Source: Mesostigma viride | Taxonomy: Eukaryota > Streptophyta > Mesostigmatophyceae > Mesostigmatales > Mesostigmataceae | NCBI GenBank assembly: GCA_009746045.1 | Contig: RPFO01000154.1 | Location: forward strand, 6,831,038-6,895,037 | Reading direction: 5' to 3' | DNA: 64,000 bases | Shown here: positions 1-11,312 of the stretch, one piece after another | How positions within the stretch are numbered: position 1 is the first letter of the stretch | Layout: each line of letters opens with the position of its first letter | Translations under genes and position numbers: made by a program | Notes under the pieces: model-generated | What the model was told of the DNA's origin: nothing | The model's input: only the letters and a program-made list of their open reading frames with translations | The model's database searches: none

Positions 1-484
1 GGCTGCGGCACTTTGCAGGGACTGGGACTGTGGTTGTGGCCGCCATTGTTTGAGAAGCGTGCATTTCGAGGAGCTCAGGACGATGAGGACCGACATGTGG
101 TCTAAGAAGCCTGCGGATCGGAAAGAGTTTATAAAGAACCAGCTTTTTCAGGCCGGCCAGGGAGAAACTGAAATCCCGGCAAGTGATTTCATGACAAAGT
201 GATTTTGATGGTTGCTTGCATGCATATTAAGTGAGACAGCTATTCCTGGACGCATGGCGTGCCAACATATATAAGTTGTTACCAGATATTAATCACATGC
301 CCTATTGAAGCGACGTTGGACCGCATAAACGAGGAATGGCTGAACTTGTCATGACCCGGCAAGGTACCTACACGCACAACAAGAATACATCAACATGAGA
401 CGATATATGGTGAGATGACCGAGATGTATGGAGAAATGAATGTCTCTACTAGGATTATTATGAAGGTGTATACGTGGTATTTGC
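1..484. other. Unassigned left edge
   Basis: No coding region, repeat or RNA gene could be supported here. The stretch has mixed base composition and no long open frame with recognisable protein character. It may belong to the retrotransposon whose integrase remnant begins at 795. Confidence 0.4.
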
Positions 485-676
485 GGTGTCACGGTGTCAC
501 GGTGTCACGGTGTCACGGTGTCACGGTGTCACGGTGTCAGAAGCATAGGTAAAACTTGCAATGACCCATTGAATACATCATCCCCATTAATAATCACTGC
601 ATACCTGCAAAGATGTGTGTTTATATGCATTTTGAGGTGTCACGGTGTCACGGTGTCACGATGTCACGGTGTCACG
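485..676 (+). repeat. GGTGTCAC 8-bp minisatellite in two blocks
   Basis: The octamer GGTGTCAC is repeated in tandem in two blocks, about 485-538 and 636-676, separated by about 100 bp of unique sequence. One unit in the second block carries GATGTCAC. Open frames across it encode a low-complexity Cys/His/Gly/Val repeat and are not treated as a gene. Confidence 0.9.
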
Positions 677-794
677 GGTCCTATGAACTTCCCCTTCCTC
701 AGAGACTTAAGTGGAAACTTTAAATTCAATAAAATACAACTTTTCAAAATGAACTACAAATTGCGTGTTCTAGTACAAATCCAGACGAGCTTAG

Positions 795-1733
795 GGTCAG
801 GCCAATGGACTGGCTGAGCGTTTGGTTCAGACAGTCAAACAGGCGCTGCGCAAATGGGCGTTGCAAGCAGCACGTGTGGCCACCTGGGATAGGGAACTAC
901 CCTGGATCGCCATGGGCTACCGGCTGAGCCCACAAGAATCCCTTGCCCAGTTCTCCCCCTATTTTCTGCTCTTTGGTCGGGCACCATTGTTGCCCTCTGA
1001 GGTGCAGGAAGCTCACCCCCAGCCGATTCAATGGGATGACGCCAATGAGTGGTTGCGGGAGGTTGTGGCGCGCGCCGCCACCTTTAAGAAGGTGCTGCCC
1101 CTCGCGATGAACAATCTGTTAATCGCGCAGCACCGCGACACACTGCGGTACGCCCAGCGACGGGGTGGCAAGTATATGGCCAGGCGGCTGCAGTTCCACC
1201 CCGGCCAGTATGTGTTTCTGCGGACTCAACCCCAACACACGCTGGACGTCACGGCCGGGCCCACCATCCTTCGCATTGTGGAGATTAAGCCTTCGGGGGT
1301 GGCCATCCTCGAAGGTGCGGATGGTAGTAAGACCACTGACAATGTGTCGAACCTGTCTCCTTGCTCCATGCCCCATCTGGCACGGAGCATCCAGCCGCAC
1401 ACCGCTAGGCGCATCCGCGATGCGCAGTGTCAAATTTGTCACCGGGTCGACCAGCCTGAGGTCATGTTGCTGTGTGATCACTGCAACTGCGGCTGGCATC
1501 TTCACTGCCTTCAACCCCCTCTGTCTCAGGTACCTGAGGGTTCCTGGTTTTGCCCTGTGTGCATTGCTGCGGGGTTCACCAACCATGCGATTCAAGCAGC
1601 TCCTGCCACTTTGTTGCTCGCTACCCAGCAAAGGACTTGGTCGCGAGGGGGGGGGAGAAAAGTGGGCAGCACTAGTGGGGTAAGGCTAGCATGTGGCCCA
1701 TCGATCACCGGCCCATGCAGCCATACCTCATGA
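795..1733 (+). pseudogene. 5'-truncated LTR-retrotransposon integrase with C-terminal PHD finger
   Basis: The open frame starts after an in-frame TAG at 792-794. It opens with an ANGLAER motif, the region holding the catalytic Glu of DDE integrases in Ty3-type elements, followed by the usual integrase C-terminal part (LSPQESLAQFSPYFLLFGR). At about 1430-1560 a Cys4-His-Cys3 pattern (CQIC, CDHC, WHLHC, CPVC) is a PHD finger, a domain that reads histone H3 tails. Fusing a chromatin reader to integrase is a known way for LTR elements to steer insertion. Everything upstream is missing: no reverse transcriptase, protease, gag or 5' LTR is present, so this is a remnant. A purine-rich tract at about 1646-1665 could be the polypurine tract. 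Family assignment is by motif only. Confidence 0.75.
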
Positions 1734-2299
1734 GGGCCAACGAGGTCGTGGGCTACTGTCAGTGCAGGGAGTTTGGCACGAGTACGCGACAATCTTGCTC
1801 GCACCAGTCCTGTAGACACCGACCTCGGTCTGGCCGGCCCCCAGCGGCTTGGCCAGCTGGGGCAGCATATCCTGACCTGGCCTGGCCCCAAGGACATTCC
1901 TAAAAGGGTAGGTAAACATGTCTCGAGCTACCATGGTCCGGATTCTCCCGATTTCTGGCCTGCGCTGGTTGTCTCCTTGATGTCATGACCTACACATGCA
2001 CAGCAGTTGTTGGCTGACCTAGTGGTCCCAGCCCGTTTGAACATCGCATTCACTCCCTCTCTCTCTCGCTTGGACTGCTATGCAGAACAAGAAGAGGTGG
2101 AAGACGATTGTCCAGGCTCACATGCCAGCCCCTGTGGGCAAGTCCCCCCGCCCCCAGGCGGAAGGGGAGCTTTGCTGAGTAGAATAGTTAGGGTTTTCCT
2201 AGATTAGATTAGCTTAGAGTTAGACTAGTTCGGTTTCGCGGCTTCGTTCACCTCCATCCATCCAGCAAGGGAACATGTGCTACATGATCTCCGCCAACG
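1734..2299. other. Region downstream of the integrase remnant
   Basis: No gene is recognised. This stretch could contain the 3' LTR of the broken retrotransposon, because it follows the polypurine-like tract, but no second LTR copy exists in the window to confirm it. Confidence 0.3.
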
Positions 2300-2467
2300 G
2301 AGCCTGTGGGGGCTCCGCGTGTGACCGCGTATGGCATTCATAGCGATTCGGGCCGCGGTGCCCACACCCCTGTAACTAGGACCTACTCGATAGCTTACAC
2401 CATCCATTCCATCCCATGTTCCCCTCCCACTGAGGACTTATGCTCACGTGACGCGGTCACGTGTCTA
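2300..2467 (+). mobile_element. LINE 3'-end fragment interrupted by a TTAA element
   Basis: The sequence matches the 3' end of the RT-type LINE at 3048-4911: a shared stretch around GTGGGGGCTCCGCGTGTGAC, then the hairpin CACGTGACGCGGTCACGTG and the start of the tail, GTCTATTAA. The (TTAA)n tail stops abruptly at 2471 and resumes at 6068, so an element inserted into it. No protein can be made from this piece. Confidence 0.75.
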
Positions 2468-3047
2468 TTAACTCGTCGTCTGTCCCAACTCAGTCCTCAC
2501 AGGAGGACTGAGTTGACAATTTTCAACCGCGTGTAGCGACTAGGTGGGGGGTCCATCCCAAATGTTTTGATGTGGATCGGGGGTGTACTAGATGTCATTT
2601 TGTTGGCAAAAATACTGCATATGTGAAAACTTGACCCGAACACCTGAAAATTACACGGACGTTGGGCACCCCTCGCGAATTTGCATTTTTCGGGATAAGA
2701 ACGAGTGGGAAAAATTCAATCAAATCCTGGTGCATGAAGAAAAAATATAGGCATGTAAACAATATAGTTCTTGAAACGTGGCAAAATACTGGGCTCAATT
2801 TGGCCACTGCAACTGCCTGAAACAATTAAAAAACTCTCAGTCCTCAGGAGAGGAATGGGGCTTTTGCTAACTTTGCTAGCATGTAAGTGCGGTCATACTA
2901 CACAATACCATGGCCACCAACCATCCCAATCAACTCATTTCCCTTCAAGCATTACAGGACAACACACTTGCATCATCATACTTCAGGTATATCATACCTT
3001 ATCATGTAGTGAGAGCCTATGCGTGCATGTAGGGAATGGGCTTGGAT

Positions 3048-4911
3048 TAATTAATTAATTAATAGACACGTGACTGCGTCACGTGAGCATAAGTCCTCAG
3101 TGGGAGGGGAACATGGGATGGAATGGATGGTATAAGCTATCTAGGTCCTAGTTACAGGGGTGTGGGCACCGCGGCCCGAATCGCTATGAATGCCATACTT
3201 GGTCACACGCGGAGCCCCCACAGGCTTGGGGGTGGTCTCCTTCATCACTACTTGCCATCTATCCTTGCGCACCATCTGCCTCCATATTACAGACAAACCA
3301 GGAGGCTGCCCGGGGGTGAGCCCGTCACGTCTAGTGTAGCACATGTCCATGCCGAGTCTATCACGAAAAGTCCACGGGTGGCGGCCCTGCCGCGCGCGGC
3401 CGGGGGCACGCCAGGTGAGGACATATCGCCCAGGCTGGGCGGGCTTGGTGCCAGCTAGTCTATCTGATGTATCTACCTGATCTGTGCGGGCCAGGTGCCC
3501 GGCTAGGCCCAGGCGCCTGTGCCTAATAATGTGGGAAACATAGGGCAAATCAGCGTACAAATCCTCATTACTAATGTGCAAACCAAAGGGGATGTTAAGG
3601 GCCTTGCGCAGCATCTTGGTGACGGCGCCGTCGAGTCGTTGCTCCAGCTCCTGCATCAGTGTCCACGTCTCGGCGCCGTAGGTCAGGATCGTCAGAATGA
3701 CGACCTTGAAGAGGTCACGCTTGACGATCCGGGGTAGGGCGGGGTTGCTCCACCAGCGGCGGTGGTCATGGAGGTGCGCCCACGCCATGCCGATCCGTGT
3801 CGTCATGTCGTCCTCGCAGTCAGGAAGCCAACTGCCGAGCAGCTTGAAGCGGCCTGAAGTAGGGTAGTTGACCTCGGCATCGTCTAAGAGGCGGAGTGTG
3901 GGTGGGGGCCCTGCCATGCCGAGGGCCAGGGCCTCCGTTTTGGGGCTGATTTCTAGACCAACCGCCCGAGCCTCGAGCGCCAGGCAGTCCAGCCAAAGTT
4001 GGGCAGACTCCGGCTTCTCGATGAGCGTGATGTCGTCGGCATAAATGAGGTCAGCTAGTAAATTCTGCTTGTTAGTCGGCCCCCCTTCCCCAAGCTCGTT
4101 CGTGATCGCTAGGCCAGGGGCACGGCCTGCAATGCTAGCAAAGCGAGCACGTGCCTGGCGCATAACATAATCCACTACAATAATAAACAGGTACGGCGAC
4201 AGGACGCAACCCTGCCAGACGCCGGTCTGCAGTGGGCAGGGCGGGGTTATGCCGTGCTGAGTGCGCACCGAAGTGGTGGACCCCTCATACAGCGTGCGGA
4301 TGACGGTAATCAGGGGAGTGGGGACGCGAGCGCGAGCAAGTACAGCCCATAGAGCGTCCCAGAGGACAGAATCAAAAGCCTTGATGAAGTCGACGAAGAT
4401 CAGGATGGCGGGAAACTCACCAGGTTGCAGGAGAGCGATTTCCTCGAAGAGGCGACGCGCGACGAAGATGGCCATGACGGTGTTGCGCCCAGGACGGAAG
4501 CCCATTTGACTTTCCCCAAGGTGACAGTCGAGAGCAGAACGAAGGCGGTTGAGGATCATGCGCATGAACAACTTAAGTGCGGCGCTCTGGATGCAGACTC
4601 CTCTGTAGTTGGCGGGGTCGTCAGGGGAACCTTTGTTTTTGTACAGCATAATACGGTAGCTGTGCTGCCACTCCGGAATCGGCGGCGCGTCGGCAAGCAG
4701 GATCCGGTTGCAGACGTCAAGCAGGAACCCCGTGAGCGCCGTCAGCTTAATCACCGGGGCTGGGAGCTGGTCAGGTCCAACGGCAGCATAGAAGCGGAGT
4801 TGCTTGGCGGCGGTGCTCAGCTCGAGCTCGGTGAACGGCGGGAGCTCGTTGGGGTGGGCCAGGGGTTCCGTCAGGGCTGGGTACGTGTAGTCCTGCTCAG
4901 CGGCGGGTGGC
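3048..4911 (-). mobile_element. 5'-truncated RT-type LINE copy with 12-bp target-site duplication
   Basis: The copy is bounded by the direct repeat ATGGGCTTGGAT at 3036-3047 and 4912-4923, a typical target-primed insertion scar. On the minus strand its 3' end has the hairpin CACGTGACGCAGTCACGTG followed by a (TTAA)n tail. The 5' end is truncated within the coding region. It is nested in the TTAA element 2472-6067. Confidence 0.9.
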
Positions 4912-4913
4912 AT
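3141..4913 (-). CDS. Non-LTR retrotransposon reverse transcriptase (5'-truncated ORF2)
   Basis: An open frame of 590 codons has the motif order of a LINE reverse transcriptase. These include GPDQLPAPVIK, the palm aspartate in FVDFIKAFDSV (about residue 175), the turn motif WQGCVLSP (about 235), the catalytic YADDI (about 293), and a thumb-side YGAETWTL (about 417) followed by a Cys-poor tail. The enzyme would copy its own RNA into DNA at a nicked target. The N-terminal endonuclease expected in this family is missing because the copy is truncated; the apparent ATG overlaps the target-site duplication and is not a native start. This is the most intact reverse-transcriptase frame in the window, and the copies near 55-56 kb and 61-62 kb are degraded relatives. 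Confidence 0.85.
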   Translation of the reverse strand: MPPAAEQDYTYPALTEPLAHPNELPPFTELELSTAAKQLRFYAAVGPDQLPAPVIKLTALTGFLLDVCNRILLADAPPIPEWQHSYRIMLYKNKGSPDDPANYRGVCIQSAALKLFMRMILNRLRSALDCHLGESQMGFRPGRNTVMAIFVARRLFEEIALLQPGEFPAILIFVDFIKAFDSVLWDALWAVLARARVPTPLITVIRTLYEGSTTSVRTQHGITPPCPLQTGVWQGCVLSPYLFIIVVDYVMRQARARFASIAGRAPGLAITNELGEGGPTNKQNLLADLIYADDITLIEKPESAQLWLDCLALEARAVGLEISPKTEALALGMAGPPPTLRLLDDAEVNYPTSGRFKLLGSWLPDCEDDMTTRIGMAWAHLHDHRRWWSNPALPRIVKRDLFKVVILTILTYGAETWTLMQELEQRLDGAVTKMLRKALNIPFGLHISNEDLYADLPYVSHIIRHRRLGLAGHLARTDQVDTSDRLAGTKPAQPGRYVLTWRAPGRARQGRHPWTFRDRLGMDMCYTRRDGLTPGQPPGLSVIWRQMVRKDRWQVVMKETTPKPVGAPRVTKYGIHSDSGRGAHTPVTRT

Positions 4914-4923
4914 GGGCTTGGAT

Positions 4924-6052
4924 ACCTACCAACAAAGGGTTATGTTATAAGTGTCAACCACCAATATAATGGGTAGGTTACGCATATTTCCATTGTTTCT
5001 AACAACAATAAATATGGCTATAACTGTTTTGCCTTGCCATGATGTGGCCAACATAGTTGCTGGCACATGATGGCAGTGGTTTGTCACCAAGACTTTTCAC
5101 TCACCCGTAAAAGCTTGAATGCACCCTTGACGCAGCCCGTGGCCACACAAACATGCAGTATGAACGTAGCAAGAGAATAACTAACATCTACGAAGGTGTT
5201 CAAACCTGCACAGCTCCTAAAACCCTGCACAACTACACTGGGTTAAGGCAAATGCCTGCTAACATCATCTGAAAAGGGGGTTTTAGAGAGGGGCAGGCAA
5301 CGGTCAAGAAACAGCATCAAGACTTGAACCTGACAACGCCTCGCAAGCTTAAACTCATGTACGAACATCAAGGAACGAAGAGGCAACGATTATCCGGCTT
5401 TACCTGGCACGGCTGGCGTTACCTTGGCCCAGGCGGTGCCCGCAAAAGTGGCACTTTGCGGCACATAGACCATGACGTGACAGAATGGTCGAAATCATCA
5501 AATGTATACTGTCACTCAATTTATTCTAATACAATGCATGTTAAAATGTAGAAAGAAACCTATCAGCCATTGAAATTGCGCCGGAAAGCAAGCGCAGTCA
5601 TCAATTCCGTCGACCTGCCTTATCGCAGTTTTTTCCAGCAAGAACAGTGCCGACACCGGGTAAATCGCATCCCCGCGAGCTAAAAATTGATTTTTATCAT
5701 CTTTAGGGCATGTTAAATCTATTTCCTGAGTTTGGACAGCTAACTCGTCCGCAAACGTAAACTGCATGCATGGGCGCGAGCCGCCATGGCTAGGTCGTGC
5801 ATTTCCGGAACTCGCGTTTCACGTGGAAAAGTACCCTTCCCACCTGTACTTTGACCGTACATTTAGCCGCTCATACCAAATCCAAAAAAATCCCAAAAAT
5901 ATGTCCAAGAAAGATCTTTTCACGTAGTATTTGAATAAATTTTGAGAGAATTTTTTTGACAAACATTCTGACCGGGGCGAATTTTCTACGATACCCAAAA
6001 ACTCGGTCCTCTAGAGAGGACTGAGTTCAACTCAGTCCTCCGTAGAGGACCA
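4924..6052. other. Right arm of the TTAA element, no gene seen
   Basis: This non-coding part of the 3.6-kb element lies between the nested LINE and the right terminal hairpins. No protein-like frame stands out. From about 5880 to 5990 it is A/T-rich with A- and T-runs. Confidence 0.4.
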
Positions 6053-6104
6053 GGGACAGACGACGAGTTAATTAATTAATTAATCTCCCAACGGAGTCAA
6101 TCCC

Positions 6105-6176
6105 CAGGCGCCTGTACCTAATACTGTGCAAACCAAAGGGGATGTTAAGGGCCTTGCGCAGCATCTTGGTGACGGA
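6105..6176 (-). mobile_element. Short internal LINE fragment
   Basis: About 70 bp matches the interior of the RT-type LINE on the minus strand (a segment present at about 3505-3625), with an internal deletion. It lies just right of the resumed (TTAA)n tail at 6068-6085. Confidence 0.7.
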
Positions 6177-6180
6177 GTCA

Positions 6181-8243
6181 ATGTTATAATGTCATTTAAT
6201 TTGATTTAATTTAATTTAATGTAATTAAATTTAATTTAATTTAATTTAAGGAAGAATGTCAAGTTTTTCTTGGTAGACTTGGGTCGTGGGGCCCACCACC
6301 CCAACTCATGGAGGATCGTTGCCCACGTGATGCATTTGCCACCTACCGTGATGCATTCCCCACGCGATGGATGAATGAATTGAAGGCTGTGAGGTCTATT
6401 GCGACTTAGGAAGAGATCTCATAAGTCAGCCCAAAAATTAGGCATTGAATCTGCATCGAGAAAAGGATGCATACAATTTAACATATGCGTTGGAGGGCCT
6501 GATGCATGTTCAGTACCCTACAGTTTCAAGAATGTTCGGCTGAGCTACCAAACCTAAGGTCCCCTACAGGTTCTGCAGTGCATGCTAAATTTCAGCCAAT
6601 TTTCTTCTTGCACGTAATCCAAAAAAACTCTATTTTGCCAGGAATAAGCTCCTACATTAACCTAGCCTGGCCTAGAAACACTAGCAACATGTGCAACTCA
6701 GTGCGTGTGCTTCAGTCACAGCTACCAACCAAGGCAACAAGCATAAAAGACTGAGTGGTGTGATGTCTGCTGGATCCAAACAAACCTTTCCGTGGGTAAT
6801 GCATCAGTGCAGGAACAGTCACGTGCCAGGGTGCGCATTAGCCAGGAGTATTGATCAATTTATCCTCAGTGCAGGCAAACACATTCACTAGGCAGGATGT
6901 AAAAGGCCACCGTGATGCAGTCAGTGCAGTCCGCAGGCTGATAGTGACATGACCGAGGGGCTGGGGGGCTTGAGAGGGGGTTTGAAGACACTTTGTTGGG
7001 GGGTGTAAAAGTGCCCTCTGTCATCAGCCAGTCCAGGCGCTGGCGCACGATACCAAGCCAGGCAAGGCGTGGCAACCAATCGAGGTGCCAACGTTGCGGG
7101 GTTGTTGCGGAACAGCGGCTGTGCGATTGAGCAAAAACAAGGATCGAGCTCATAGCAACTGTCTTGTCAAAACGTGACAGAACGCTTGCAACGAAACAGA
7201 GGTGGAGTGCCCTGCGCTTGGCCAAGCTACTAGGTGACGGGAAAAATTTGTGCAGGCAGACAGAGTCTCAAGGAGATCTATCATAACAAGGAGGAAAGGG
7301 CTTCATTGTTTGCAGTAAACACATCTCTTTGAAATTGCACGAATATCAGGCTCACACCGGCCTGACTTTACACATGAACGCCAAATATTTTTAAAACTGA
7401 ACTCGGTCTTTCTTCATTGGGAATCAGTCAAAACATCACCACTTCTTTTGATTCCTCATTCTCCGTGGCTGGGGGGGAGGAGTCATCGTACTTGACTGGC
7501 TGAGTCATAAACGCAGCTCGCGAGGTGACGCTCCATGCTATGTAAGGAAAGGGATGCACCCATGCACTTGTTAGGTATGCAGGCCTGGTGCACGGTAACA
7601 AAGCTCTGCCTGGCAACAAAAGCGTGAAGTATGCACAATGACCAATCGGCCACATACAGGTGAATCAAGGCTGTCATTGCACAAGCCGTTGTGGGACATC
7701 CACCGCCATGCAGATTGCGAGCAACACCCCCCACATTCATGCGTCCAAGCATACCTTGGCATCTATGACTGCGGACCAAAACGTGTCCGGGGTCACGTGC
7801 CAGACGGACCACTCATGCAGTTGAATTATGAACAAGGACTCATGCTATGGTTAGATGTATTATTCCCGTCGTACTAAAATGTACTAGTTGTACCAGAAGT
7901 GAACAGCCCATACAACCAAAATGCATTTTCGCTTGACTGGCATGCGTGTTTGCGGGTGGGCATATAAGCCAACTGTCACATGGCATCATTCAATGCTGCA
8001 TGCTTTCCATGAAGCCCACGCACTAGCACCTCAGCATGTCACCTGTTCCATGCAATTCTGCCAAAGTGTGCAATCCAGCTCGAGAGAGCACACCAAAGTA
8101 TTTGGAACAGACTGGGGCACGTCCCTTGTACGGACCTTTTATCCCTCAACTATTCATCAAACAACTCAGGTTTGCTGCAAAGCGCAACCTTGGCGACGCG
8201 CTGAAGGAAATGTACACAGGTAAAGCCACATCCATCCTGGTAG
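6181..8243. other. Unassigned region with an AT-rich patch
   Basis: A TTTAA-rich patch lies at about 6190-6250. The rest has only short open frames without recognisable motifs, and no RNA gene was seen. Confidence 0.4.
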
Positions 8244-8384
8244 CTAATGGTCACTGCCATGGCTGTAGCGGGTGCTGCATGTGACGCTGGCACACTCCAA
8301 CCGCTCCGTTATGAGCTGTTCAAGCAATCGCTCAACCTTCAACTGCCCTGCGTCTCTGGCTTGGTCGAGCGCCGTACAGCCAAG
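8244..8384 (-). pseudogene. Orphan terminal exon of an ankyrin-type gene
   Basis: On the minus strand a CTGCAG acceptor precedes a 47-codon open exon ending in TAG. It begins LGCTALDQARDAGQLKVERL. The pattern T/S-A-L-D-x-A...LLEQ closely parallels the final exons of the two ankyrin genes in this window (16419-16511 and 53478-53564), including the truncated last repeat. No other exons of this third copy were found upstream (8.4-11.3 kb), so it is probably a broken inverted paralogue. It could also be a real gene whose other exons are too diverged to see. Confidence 0.55.
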
Positions 8385-11312
8385 CTGCAGGCAGAGGGAT
8401 GGAGCCAAGCACCAGCAAGTCGTGCATGCAGAACCATTGACGATTTCCTGCCCTGACCATAGCATCCTGAGCATAAGAACATATTATAGTTGTCTCACTT
8501 AATACTATAGTGGTAGAGCTATACTACTGCTATAGTAGTATAGCATTAGAACAATGCATAATACATTGGGTACCCGGTCCTTGCTATATTCCTTTCACAG
8601 GCTGAAACCGTACCACAAACTCCCGTTAATTGACACAATCGTATGCTAGCTGTCCTCAGGCAAGCACCACAACGCATCAACTCCGTCATCTGGTACAATT
8701 ATTTAGCATGGCAAGGGTAAGCTTCTCAATGGCATACCATGTATTAGATTCATGTTGTGTACTGAAATACTAACAACAGAGGCTACAGCAAAGCACCAGC
8801 ATTTGTGGTGAGCGAGGACCGTCAGATCTCATGATTCTAGCTCATACCCAAGTTCATCATTTGTGGAATGATGCGGGCAGGGAGACATTATATCAAGTCC
8901 ACTTTGTGCAGACAGAACCGAGCGGTGTCAGCACCAGTGGTCCGTTGAACCCTTGTTGTGTTCTCTTATCCACATAAAAACCCGAGGAAAGTATGAAACA
9001 GCAGGCCAGAATTATGGCATGCATATATCAGCAGCCCACCGCACCGCCAGCAACCATTTTTCAATAATAATATATTGGTGCAGCATTTGATGCTAGAGCT
9101 TTGAAACAGCCCCCAGGTCAGCTTGCCTAGTAGCTCCTGCGCAGCTGCACGTTGGCGGTTGCTCAGCTTCAGTGCTAGCATCAAACAGGTGATACTATTT
9201 CTGTCATTTGAGGATCAGTTGGAGGCAGCACACAAAATGAACTTTGAATTCAGAATCAGCAGGCGACTGGTGAGGTCAAGCAGCGTGCAGGAGTGTATCT
9301 TGGGGGGCATGATGGCAGTACTGTCGGCCGCACATCGCCACGAGACATGCCCAGACAGCAGGGACACTTTGCGAATGCAAGCAGGAATGCACAGAGAACA
9401 ACGTCATAATACCATAGTGCATCCTGTCTCTACTACGTAATGAAAGCTCCAACATGTTGGCGAAAGCTCAACCAATGTCGAGGTGCATGGCAAGGACTAA
9501 TATTCGCCAGCCAGCTGGTTGATTAGTTCGAATAAAATTTTCAAATTGACACCAACATATATGAGGTTCACGAGCTGGAGGTCACTCCCTGCTTCACTTC
9601 CAGCGCGACCAAAGTCTTCCACCATTCACTTGGATCGGATAACAAACGTCCAAAGCATTAACTGGTGCGGAACACGGCTATATTGGTTGTACCTGACCAG
9701 GTGGCAAGTGCAATATGTACCGGTACTAGCGTATTGGAGGTCGCGACTCGCGGCCGTACTTGCAAATATATACACAGGCCCACGGGGATAAATACTCGAC
9801 CACCATATCCCAGAAAGCTCCAGAAAGCCTCTGAGATGGGATATTGGGGATGCTACCATAGCTTAGCTGTGTGGGCAGTGAATTATCGCTGAAGTTCATG
9901 CACAGCAAATGAGTATTGTAGCACGCAGTCTTGAGCACCCTCGCCGCCCTAACTGGGACTTACCAGGTGTATATGTTTTGTTCATGTCAGTGCGACATGA
10001 TGAAACTCAAGCCAAGATTATTATTATGGCTCGCAATTTCCCGAACGGGCGCCCTTTACAGAGAACTAGAACCGGCGTAAGGACTAAAATGCAGCCCTAA
10101 TGGTAGTAATTCTTGCACCCGTATTGCGCCCTCGCGATGTTCTATATCCACGTCGGGAGTTCCGCATTATATGTATGTTACGCATAAGGATACCCCATTA
10201 GAATACCTCGAGTTTGTGCGTGGCCACCTGTCGCTGCAAGCCAGGAGAACCATTATTAGTTTTCAAAAGGGATCATCGGCATTCTATTCTATAACGTGAT
10301 CATTAATGGTTGCCATTGTTGTGTTCAGCTTCACAGCGTGCTTATTAGGACTACACCGGTTTTGACTTGAGGAATGATCGATACGCGGTCGAGGATAAAT
10401 CCCCGGGAAGCACCTCGAATAAGCAATTACTTACTGGCAAGGCCTTCTTGCGACTTGCATGACTGTGGTAGGGTTTGTGTCCCCGTTATGTATCTGCCCT
10501 AATAACAGTGCAACCTGGCTGGAAAATTCGCCTACCTGGCACAATGGCTACTGGCAACCTGGCGAAAGCACCGCTGTGCCCGTTGACAGCAGAAACACTG
10601 ACACACAAGTAACTGTCATCTACTATACTACACTACTAAGTACTAGGCATCTACAGTATCGTTTGCGTGGCCTAGTATGTTGACTATGTTCAGCCCTGAT
10701 GACGGTTTCTGCGGCCCGCGATATTCCGCATCGGTCGACTGCCTCGCCATGATGTCCCGCCGAGCGCGGAGCGTCCCGCACGCATCACTCGGTGCCAAAT
10801 GCCAAACAATCATGCAGAATGTCGCGCGCGCAATGCCAGCGCATGATGCATGAAAGTGCTATTGGTAGCTACGGTGAGCTAGCTACGGTGAGCTTACATC
10901 GCGATTCGCGCATATTCTGCGATTATTATGAAGGGTGTAGCAAACCTCAGGAACCAGTCAATGGAGTCACATGGGCCGGGAGGCTCGCTCTCGCATTATA
11001 CCGATTGTATTCTGTCATCACATGTACAGGCATGATCGGGGACGCTCAAACAGCCAAGGCCTCAGGAGTTAGGAGGGCCACGACATTTTTGTATCGGTTA
11101 CATTGACATCAATTACGATGTTATTCCCGCTGCCACAGGCAGCCGATTCGGGGAATAAGATCGGATATATCTCTAGTACCATCTCGGGATGGGGGTCATA
11201 TTGCATGGAACTAGTTATTGACAGCGCTGCGTTGTCTAATACCTTCTTGTTAGCGTGCCCGCTGAAGAAGCCTTGCTTACAAAATAACTAGCAACTAAAT
11301 CACCCAGTAGCC
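8385..11312. other. Unassigned intergenic stretch
   Basis: No supported gene. A perfect hairpin lies at 8518-8544 with 11-bp arms (GCTATACTACT) and a 5-nt loop. Frames of 60-105 codons exist on both strands but show no motifs or splice structure. The upstream region of the gene starting at 11313 lies at the right end. Confidence 0.4.
8518..8544. repeat. Short perfect hairpin
   Basis: The arms GCTATACTACT (8518-8528) and AGTAGTATAGC (8534-8544) flank the loop GCTAT. It could be a cruciform or a MITE remnant; no function is assigned. Confidence 0.8.

Larger units (their letters stand above)
2472..6067. mobile_element. 3.6-kb TTAA-flanked DNA element with inverted ends
   Basis: The left end CTCGTCGTCTGTCCC (2472-2486) is the exact reverse complement of the right end (6053-6067), and TTAA lies directly outside both (2468-2471 and 6068-6071). 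Hairpins sit just inside each end: AACTCAGTCCTC/GAGGACTGAGTT at about 2487-2515, and a longer related one at 6005-6052. TTAA duplication is the hallmark of piggyBac-like transposases, but no transposase gene is present, so this copy is non-autonomous. A LINE (3048-4911) later inserted inside it. The remaining DNA (2516-3035 and 4924-6004) has no recognisable gene. Confidence 0.75.

Noticed and set aside
1119-1631. Antisense frame of 170 codons opposite the integrase
   Set aside because: It is a shadow of the GC-rich plus-strand coding frame, with no motifs.
4425-4976. 183-codon plus-strand frame
   Set aside because: It is antisense to the reverse-transcriptase frame, which has all expected motifs.
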